This document shows, piece by piece, positions 6,807 to 11,546 of a stretch of 11,546 bases of DNA. Numbering within the stretch: the first letter of the stretch is position 1; each line of letters begins with the position of its first letter. The stretch covers positions 1-11,546 of the forward strand of contig DYRC01000116.1 of the NCBI GenBank assembly GCA_020718925.1, written 5' to 3'. Under the pieces are notes generated by a model, which did no database searches, was not told the origin of the DNA, and saw only the letters and a list, made by a program, of their open reading frames with translations. A program made the translations under genes and the position numbers. Source of the stretch: Desulfonema limicola. GTDB lineage: Bacteria; Desulfobacterota; Desulfobacteria; Desulfobacterales; DYRC01.

Positions 6807-7964
6807 TTATTTGAATTTCCCCAAAAGCCCGCTGGCAATGGTGTTCTTCTGAATTTCTTTCGTGCCTTCATAGATTTCGGTGATTTTGGCATCTCTGTAA
6901 AAACGCTCAACTTCATATTCCAGCATATAGCCGTAACCGCCCATCAACTGAATTGCTTCATCGCAGACTTCAACTGCGGTGCGGGCTGCGGCAAATTTTG
7001 CCATTGAGGTTATTTTAGGATCAATGGTTTTTCTGTCAAAATTCAAGGCTGCTTTGTAGGTAATCAGTCTTGACATTTCGATTTTGGTCGCCATTTCCGC
7101 AAGCTTATGCTGAGTAACCTGATAATCGGCAAGTTTTTTGCCGCCCTGCTCTCTCTGCTTGACATACGCCAGCGCCCGGTCAAACGCGCCCTGAGCCGTG
7201 CCTAATGCCTGAGCCGCGATGCCGATCCGGCTTTCATTGAAAAACTGAAGCAGTTGATAAAAGCCTTTGTTTTCTTCGCCGATGGTATTTGACAGAGGAA
7301 CTCTTACATTGTTGAAATTGACTTCTGCGGTGTCCATCATGCGAATGCCCATTTTAACGCCGACCGTGGTTGCCGTAACGCCGGGACGGTCTGCTTCGAC
7401 TAAAATCAGGCTGATTCCGCGATATGACGGCTTGACGTTTGAATCGCTCTGGCACAGTACGCTGTAAAATCCGGCGCGGGGTCCGCCGTTGGTGATGAAA
7501 ATTTTGCTGCCGTTGATCACCCATTCATTGCCGTCTTTGACTGCGGTGGTGTTCATGGCGGTAATGTCTGAGCCGTGATCCGGTTCGGTGAACGCGCCGC
7601 AGGACAGCACTTTTCCTTCGGCAACTTGCGGAAGCCATTTGGATTTCTGCTCTTCGGAGCCGAAGTGCATAATGATTTCAGAGGCAAATCCTGCCAGCAT
7701 AATGCATGCGCCTACGGAAGAATCCCCGCGGCACAATTCTTCTGCCACCAGAATGTTTTCAAAAACACCCATGCCCTGTCCTGAATACTGTTCAGGATAA
7801 TGAATGCCGATAAAGCCCAGTTCAGCGGCTTTTTTCCACATTTTGACAGGATATTCGTGCTTTTCTTCAAATTCCAGAATCAATTCTTTCTTGAATTCGC
7901 CTTTGACAAAATCCCTGACCGCCTTCTGAATCTCTTTCTGCTCTTTGCTAAGTTCAAAATCCAT
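6807..7964 (-). CDS. Acyl-CoA dehydrogenase
   Basis: A 385-aa FAD flavoprotein of the short/medium-chain acyl-CoA dehydrogenase family. It catalyses alpha,beta-oxidation of an acyl-CoA to enoyl-CoA and passes electrons to electron-transfer flavoprotein. The N-terminal helical domain spans about 1-115. The first family signature, AFTEPDHGSD, lies at 124-133, and the second, GGYGYMLEYEVERFYRD, at 342-358. The probable catalytic base is Glu366 in YEGT (365-368). The usual QFGK element reads QGGKKLADYQ (273-282), with Gly in place of Phe. GGAGG (plus-strand cctcc, 7971-7975) precedes the ATG by 6 nt. No etfAB, thiolase or CoA ligase lies nearby, so the chain length or substrate (butyryl-, branched- or aromatic-derived) cannot be decided. 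Confidence 0.95.
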   Translation of the reverse strand: MDFELSKEQKEIQKAVRDFVKGEFKKELILEFEEKHEYPVKMWKKAAELGFIGIHYPEQYSGQGMGVFENILVAEELCRGDSSVGACIMLAGFASEIIMHFGSEEQKSKWLPQVAEGKVLSCGAFTEPDHGSDITAMNTTAVKDGNEWVINGSKIFITNGGPRAGFYSVLCQSDSNVKPSYRGISLILVEADRPGVTATTVGVKMGIRMMDTAEVNFNNVRVPLSNTIGEENKGFYQLLQFFNESRIGIAAQALGTAQGAFDRALAYVKQREQGGKKLADYQVTQHKLAEMATKIEMSRLITYKAALNFDRKTIDPKITSMAKFAAARTAVEVCDEAIQLMGGYGYMLEYEVERFYRDAKITEIYEGTKEIQKNTIASGLLGKFK

Positions 7965-8012
7965 TCTATACCTCCGTATTTTTTCACTATGGATTAAAAA
8001 AAGAGTTCTGTT

Positions 8013-8039
8013 ATCATACCCTCACGGGGATTGCAAGAA
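8013..8039 (-). promoter_or_regulatory. Possible promoter of the acyl-CoA dehydrogenase gene
   Basis: Read on the minus strand, TATGAT (plus 8013-8018) is a good -10 match, about 50 nt before the ATG. The only -35 candidate, TTCTTG (plus 8034-8039), is weak and 15 nt away. The 89-nt gap before this gene makes its own promoter plausible, but the boxes alone do not prove it. Confidence 0.22.
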
Positions 8040-8053
8040 TTTTGACTTAATCT

Positions 8054-8386
8054 TTAAAAGCCCATTTTTTCAGGCGGTCTTCGCTCCGGCACATATTCAC
8101 GCGAAATTTTTCCCTGATTCCAATCTTGGGATACATACAGGTTGCAGTAGCAACTGCCGAATTGTTCAACATCCTGAGTCCGATATACGCAGGGGCAGAT
8201 AATATCCTGATCCGCCTCCCGCGTACCGGACGCCAATCTGCACGGACAGACCATGTATCCGTAGCGTTCTTTATTAACAAGCAACGCAGAAAGCATCTCG
8301 GATACTCTGGCTTTGTCCGTGTTGAAAAAATAGCCTTTAGGTTCCTGAGCTTTTTTCAGCATCTCATAGAGTTTTTCAATGTCCAT
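8054..8386 (-). CDS. Ferredoxin:thioredoxin reductase catalytic subunit-like protein
   Basis: A 110-aa protein carrying the three paired-cysteine motifs of FTR beta: CPC, CPC and CYC (residues 47-49, 64-66 and 79-81). In the family these hold a [4Fe-4S] cluster next to an active-site disulfide, and pass electrons from ferredoxin to a thioredoxin-like protein. The spacing is CPC-x14-CPC-x12-CYC, different from the plant/cyanobacterial x16 and x8. No variable (alpha) subunit is visible, as expected for anaerobic bacteria. I chose the ATG at 8386, which shares one base with the glutaredoxin stop (TGATG); a TTG one codon upstream is the alternative. The coupling suggests that the adjacent glutaredoxin is its redox partner. 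Confidence 0.9.
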   Translation of the reverse strand: MDIEKLYEMLKKAQEPKGYFFNTDKARVSEMLSALLVNKERYGYMVCPCRLASGTREADQDIICPCVYRTQDVEQFGSCYCNLYVSQDWNQGKISREYVPERRPPEKMGF

Positions 8387-8640
8387 CAAAGCCCTAACGC
8401 CTCCCTGATTTCTTTTTCCTTATATCCCACCACCACCCTATCGCCGATAATAATGGTCGGAAAAGAACATTTGGGGTTGAACTTTTTAACGTCTTCAAGA
8501 ATCGCCTTGCGCTCATCGCCGGTCAGCAAATCCACATCCACAAAATCATATTTGACGGTGCATTCGCTTAACAGTTGCTTGACTGCTTTGCAATGACTGC
8601 AAGTGCTTAATGAATAAATCTGAACAGATACATCTGGCAT
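8386..8640 (-). CDS. Glutaredoxin / NrdH-like small thiol protein
   Basis: An 84-aa single-domain thioredoxin-fold protein. It has a redox motif Cys14-Ser-His-Cys17 after the first beta strand (QIYSLSTCSHC), the cis-proline at FPT (60-62), and a GYKEKEI segment (72-78) at the start of the last helix. The dithiol CxxC form can reduce protein disulfides. The gene overlaps the FTR subunit by one base and follows the nitroreductase by 18 nt. A purine-rich AAAGGA lies about 11 nt before the ATG. In this setting it probably takes electrons from FTR rather than from glutathione; that is inference from context. Confidence 0.9.
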   Translation of the reverse strand: MPDVSVQIYSLSTCSHCKAVKQLLSECTVKYDFVDVDLLTGDERKAILEDVKKFNPKCSFPTIIIGDRVVVGYKEKEIREALGL

Positions 8641-8658
8641 GATGTGATTATCCTTTCA

Positions 8659-9288
8659 TCAGAATTTTACTACGATTTCTTCAACGGTTTTTCGCCACTT
8701 GGGCGGCATAAGCGTCTTATCCTGCTTGAAATATCCCACTGAAAGCAATATCGGAATCCAATAATTTTCAGGAATATTGAAGGCTTTCCGCACACCCTCA
8801 TGATCAAATCCGTCCATCGGGTGCGTATCCAATCCAAGGCTCTTTGCGGCAAACATCAGGGACATGGCAAAAAATCCTGTATTTTTACAGGCAAATGCCT
8901 GCTGTTTTTCAGAATTTGCGCCATACAGCCCCGCGCAGGCATCCAAAAACCACTGATGCTGCCCCTCTGTCATCGAACCGGCGCTGACCATTTCCTTAAA
9001 GTTTCTTTCCACAAAGGGATGTCCTTTTTTCCATGCGTCCCGGTCTGCCAAAACAATCAGGGTTACCGGCGCTTCGCTGACTTTGGGCTGATCCCATGCC
9101 AGTTTTCTGAGCTTCATCTTTTCTTCGGAATTTCTTAAAACCATCAGGCTCCAGGGTTGAAGATTGAAGCTGGACGGTGTTTTGGCTGCCATCTCAATCA
9201 TGTCTTTCAGAAGAGATTCAGGTACGTCTTTGTCCGGGTCAAAAAAATTGACCGCGCGTCTGCTATTGGCAAGTTCTTTGAAGTTCAT
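8659..9288 (-). CDS. Nitroreductase-family FMN oxidoreductase
   Basis: A 209-aa protein of the FMN-dependent nitroreductase superfamily, which acts as a dimer in the cytoplasm and reduces nitro compounds, quinones or other acceptors with NAD(P)H. The FMN-phosphate-binding start SRRAVNFF lies at 9-16, PSSFNLQPW at 38-46, and GLDTHPMDGF, the usual flavin-contacting loop, at 152-161. TAAGGAG (plus-strand 9297-9303) sits 8 nt before the ATG. It is the first gene of the leftward redox unit with glutaredoxin and FTR. The physiological substrate is not readable from sequence. Confidence 0.92.
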   Translation of the reverse strand: MNFKELANSRRAVNFFDPDKDVPESLLKDMIEMAAKTPSSFNLQPWSLMVLRNSEEKMKLRKLAWDQPKVSEAPVTLIVLADRDAWKKGHPFVERNFKEMVSAGSMTEGQHQWFLDACAGLYGANSEKQQAFACKNTGFFAMSLMFAAKSLGLDTHPMDGFDHEGVRKAFNIPENYWIPILLSVGYFKQDKTLMPPKWRKTVEEIVVKF

Positions 9289-9328
9289 TATGAATGCTCC
9301 TTATGGTTAAAGGTTCGCTTTACAAGGT

Positions 9329-9350
9329 ACAATTTTATTGTTCTGACAAT
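9329..9350. promoter_or_regulatory. ACAAT/ATTGT operator-like cluster upstream of the nitroreductase
   Basis: ACAAT (9329-9333), ATTGT (9337-9341) and ACAAT (9346-9350) alternate in orientation with 3- and 4-nt gaps, giving two overlapping inverted repeats 41-62 nt upstream of the nitroreductase start. Position and symmetry suit a repressor or activator site. No regulator gene is adjacent, and such short A/T-rich repeats can arise by chance. Confidence 0.25.
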
Positions 9351-9404
9351 CATAACACCGAAATTATGCAAATTCAATGCTGAGTTCTATCTTTTTGAAC
9401 ATTT

Positions 9405-9500
9405 AATCCTTATAAAATCCTTTCATCCTGATTCAAATCCCTGTCTTGAACCAAGATTCACAGGATTTTAAGATTAGCAAGATTGAATCAGGATTAAAGG
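9405..9500. repeat. Nested imperfect palindrome, possible MITE/REP-like element
   Basis: Outer arms 9419-9436 and 9483-9500 are complementary at 17 of 18 positions (core ATCCTGATTCAA / TTGAATCAGGAT). Inside them AAATCC-C-TGT (9435-9444) pairs with ACAGGATTT (9460-9468) with one bulged C, and CTTG/CAAG (9445-9448, 9452-9455) closes a three-base loop. AGGATT/AAGATT words recur about every 9-11 nt. From memory, similar AATCCTG-rich palindromes occur in many copies in some bacterial genomes. It lies in a 419-nt gap between divergent genes. Confidence 0.55.
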
Positions 9501-9637
9501 CTTTCTTTGTCTGAAAATCAGGTTTTTAAAATTGTTTTTTTCGGAATCTTCTGTTATTCACAGTGAAACATGTTACCGGTTTTGAAGGGAAGATGGCATC
9601 AATTTTTGATTCATTGACCGGATAATGGCTCTGATTT

Positions 9638-9669
9638 TTGACTGTATCTGTGCAAATATCGGATATAAT
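9638..9669 (+). promoter_or_regulatory. Possible promoter of the korC-like gene
   Basis: TTGACT (9638-9643) and a perfect TATAAT (9664-9669) lie 39 nt before the ATG. The 20-nt spacer is longer than optimal, so the -10 is convincing but the pairing with this -35 is not. Confidence 0.35.
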
Positions 9670-9707
9670 ATATTTTAAAATGACTAAATTGAAGGATTTG
9701 TAATCTT

Positions 9708-10295
9708 ATGGCAAAGAAAAACATCAAAAAAGAAGTGATTGTATCAGGCTTCGGCGGACAGGGAATTGTGCTTGCCGGAAAAATTCTCGGAATGGCTGCG
9801 GCGTTGGGAGATAAGAAAGAAAGTACGCTGGTGCAGTCTTACGGACCTGAATCCAGAGGCGGCGCGTGCTGCGCTCAGGTGGTGGTGTCGGATCAGGTGA
9901 TTCAGTATCCTTATGTGAAAGCTGCGGATATTCTGGTGTGCATGTCTCAGTCCGGATATGAAAAATATCTGGCACAATTAAAACCGGACGGATTTCTTCT
10001 CACGGATAAAGACCTTGTGAATCCGGGGCAGGATCGGGAATTTTTCGATATTCCGTCAACCCGCATGGCAAAAGAACTCGGTCGGGAAATGATGGCAAAT
10101 ATCATCATGGTCGGGTTTATGACTGCCGTAACTGCGGTGATTTCCGAAAAAGCAGCCAAAGACGCGGTGCTTGCCTCAGTTCCCAAAGGGACGGAGGATA
10201 TGAATCTCAAAGCATTCACCAAAGGCTATGATTACGGATTATCCAAACTCAAGGGGCGGGAGAAAAAGGCGTCGGGGAGAGCTGGGGTGATGTGA
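9708..10295 (+). CDS. korC: 2-oxoacid:ferredoxin oxidoreductase gamma subunit (KorC-type), orphan
   Basis: A 195-aa protein of the POR/KOR gamma family. The nucleotide/CoA-side motif GFGGQGIVLAGK lies at 14-25 and the highly conserved QSYGPESRGGACCA at 43-56. The gamma subunit supports CoA-dependent oxidative decarboxylation of 2-oxoglutarate or a related 2-oxoacid with ferredoxin as acceptor, together with alpha (KorA), beta (KorB) and usually a ferredoxin-like delta (KorD). Here none of these is upstream: the gene follows a non-coding gap and heads its unit, although korC is normally last. GAAGGA (9691-9696) is 11 nt before the ATG. The last residues (GREKKASGRAGVM) look unconserved and may be an altered tail. 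The stop overlaps the GTG of the next frame by 4 nt. It may be a VorC/PorC paralogue instead. Confidence 0.88.
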   Translation: MAKKNIKKEVIVSGFGGQGIVLAGKILGMAAALGDKKESTLVQSYGPESRGGACCAQVVVSDQVIQYPYVKAADILVCMSQSGYEKYLAQLKPDGFLLTDKDLVNPGQDREFFDIPSTRMAKELGREMMANIIMVGFMTAVTAVISEKAAKDAVLASVPKGTEDMNLKAFTKGYDYGLSKLKGREKKASGRAGVM

Positions 10296-11546
10296 AAACA
10301 AAAAGCGCGGAAAATCCTATCCTCAATAATCCTTATAAAGAACCGAAGCGGCATTATGCCACAGACTTAAACGGCGATCTCAATTATGCTGATGTGCGGA
10401 AGGGCAGACGTCTGTTTGCAGATGATGTTCAGGCTATTCCGATCAGGCAGGGTCCGCAGGGCAGCTTTTTTGAAATCAATGAGTTTCAGGCGAAATACGG
10501 AATCTGTGTTGTCAATCTCATCAGAAATGAAGTCGGCAAATGGAGAGCCGCAGGCTATCCCAACGCCACGCGGGTTACAACAGAACTTTTAAATTTCTGG
10601 TTTGATTATGAAAACCGCATTGAAGGGAAAAAGCTGTTTTTTGCACAGCGCGAAGCCATTGAAACAGCCGTCTGGCTTAACGAAATCGCAAGCAGATCCA
10701 ATCCCGGACAGCATATTCTGAACCAATTGAAACAGGCTCAGGTTGACAGCGAATCCGAACCGTCTTTGTCCCGAATCGCATTCAAAATGGCAACCGGAAC
10801 CGGCAAAACCGTTGTCATGGGTGCGCTGATTCTCTATCACTTCTTCAACCGGCGCGAATATCGCAATGATCCCCGTTTTGCCGATTATTTTCTGATGGTT
10901 ACGCCCGGCATTACCATCCGGGAGCGTCTGGGGTGCTGTATGTGGATACGATCAACAAACACGCTGATATTCGGGATTATTATCGCATCAGAGGCTTAGT
11001 TCCCAAAGACAGAGAACAATTTTTACCGAATCTGAACGCAAGAATCATCATCACCAATTATCATGCGTTTGAACCCAAAACCCTTCAGGGAAATAAACGC
11101 AGCCCGTTTGATGGCAAGCTTGATGCTCAGGGCAGAAAGAGCGAAGTCAGAGAAGATTACAGTCAGGTGATGAAACGATTGCTCGGCGGATTCAAGCCCA
11201 AATCGCGTGTGCTGATATTGAACGATGAAGCACATCATTGTTATCTTCCCAAATCAAAAGGGAAAAATACTGAGGAAGAAAAATCCGAAGATGAAAATAT
11301 CCGTGCTGCTGTTTGGTATTCCGGATGACGGAAAGCCGCTCAGAAACAAGGTGAACTGGCTCCGAAAATTCCCGGACAGGTGAAAGCCGCGCTGGATCAG
11401 TTTTATTCGCATTATCAGAAAATTTACAGCGGATACGGCAAAACACAGCTTGAATTGTTCGGCATTCCGCCGGTGTTTATTGTCGTCTGTAATAACACTT
11501 CTGTGTCCCGCGAGGTGTATAAATACATTGCCGGATATGAACTTAC
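10292..11546 (+). pseudogene. Decayed restriction endonuclease-like DEAD/DEAH helicase (type III Res / BPTD_3080-like), 3' partial
   Basis: Frame one (10292-10999, GTG start) gives the N-terminal region and Walker A, ATGTGKT (residues 167-173, 10790-10810), up to PGITIRERLG. At 10931-10935 the homology leaves this frame and continues one base back (VLYVDTINKHADIRDYYR), a -1 shift equivalent to loss of one G. That frame carries ITNYHAFEPKTLQGNKRSPFDGKLD and the DEAH box (LILNDEAHH, 11224-11235). It stops with TGA at 11326-11328 after VWYSG, then resumes in the same frame to the window end with DQFYSHY and PPVFIVVCNNTSVS. The SAT motif and about 100 residues expected between VWYSG and DQFYSHY in this family (from memory) are missing. 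An intact enzyme would translocate DNA as part of a restriction system; this copy cannot make one. No methyltransferase is in the window. Confidence 0.85.

Larger units (their letters stand above)
9289..9707. other. 419-nt non-coding gap between divergent genes
   Basis: No convincing coding sequence, tRNA or rRNA is seen here. Besides the ACAAT cluster, the palindromic repeat and the possible promoter listed separately, 9501-9640 is A/T-rich with only trivial hairpins (for example CTGA-aaa-TCAG, ATCAA-ttt-TTGAT). The gap separates the redox unit from the orphan KorC gene. Confidence 0.6.

Noticed and set aside
7575..7997. Plus-strand open frames opposite the acyl-CoA dehydrogenase
   Set aside because: They are antisense shadows of a well-supported gene, with compositionally odd products and no ribosome binding site or recognisable motif.
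8016..8031. Terminator after the FTR gene (CCC-TCAC-GGGG)
   Set aside because: The stem is only three to four base pairs and the nearest T tract on the minus strand is well downstream.
8387..8389. TTG start for the FTR subunit
   Set aside because: An ATG directly follows it and overlaps the glutaredoxin stop, a common coupling arrangement; one extra residue adds nothing to the family match.
8126..8596. 156-aa plus-strand frame opposite FTR and glutaredoxin
   Set aside because: The opposite strand has complete cysteine motifs and coupled starts; this frame shows no domain and is a shadow.
9157..9471. 104-aa plus-strand frame running into the 9.3-kb gap
   Set aside because: Its first part mirrors the nitroreductase and the rest crosses the palindromic repeat; no motif supports it.
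9405..9500. CRISPR-like repeats in the 9.4-kb gap
   Set aside because: The repeated words are only 6 nt, spaced 9-11 nt and arranged as an inverted repeat, without spacer-sized units.
10925..10940. Programmed ribosomal frameshifting in the helicase
   Set aside because: No X-XXY-YYZ slippery heptamer or downstream stem is seen, and a second lesion at 11326 points to decay instead.

Overview
The window most likely comes from a strictly anaerobic, probably marine or sediment-dwelling bacterium of the Desulfobacterota (sulfate-reducer or multicellular-magnetotactic type). This rests on an A+T-leaning base composition, a ferredoxin:thioredoxin reductase paired with a glutaredoxin, a KorC-type 2-oxoacid:ferredoxin oxidoreductase subunit, a deltaproteobacterial-looking acyl-CoA dehydrogenase, and ectoine synthase as a salt-stress marker. 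The assignment is inference from gene content, not from a marker gene.

Left block, + strand, 1-6750. Five closely packed genes, probably one transcription unit: (1) a large chimeric channel, cut by the left edge, with a type I periplasmic binding domain, a middle beta domain resembling the extracellular domain of pentameric ligand-gated channels, and a five-helix membrane part ending in an MscS channel module; (2) ectoine synthase EctC; (3) a second chimera, a signal peptide plus amino-acid-type solute-binding domain fused to a TRIC cation channel; (4) a MurL-like PP-loop protein (UDP-MurNAc-L-Ala-L-Glu epimerase family); (5) a Gdt1/TMEM165-type Mn2+/Ca2+ exporter. Gaps are 72, 18, 6 and 0 nt. 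Two unrelated channel types, each carrying a periplasmic small-molecule sensor and flanking a compatible-solute gene, suggest a ligand-gated ion and osmolyte control module. This is the most unusual content of the window.

Middle block, - strand, 9288-6807. A nitroreductase-family flavoprotein, a glutaredoxin and an FTR catalytic subunit form a compact redox unit; the last two overlap by one base. An acyl-CoA dehydrogenase follows after 89 nt. It converges on the left block at a GC-rich hairpin.

Non-coding gap 9289-9707. It lies between divergent genes and holds a nested imperfect palindrome (9405-9500) that looks like a dispersed mobile repeat, a small ACAAT operator-like cluster near the nitroreductase, and a possible promoter for the next gene.

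Right block, + strand, 9708-11546. An orphan KorC (2-oxoacid:ferredoxin oxidoreductase gamma subunit) without its partner subunits is joined by a 4-nt overlap to a decayed restriction helicase gene. The latter has a frameshift near 10933 and a stop plus an apparent internal deletion near 11326, and it runs off the right edge. The right side therefore looks like a rearranged, decaying genomic island boundary.
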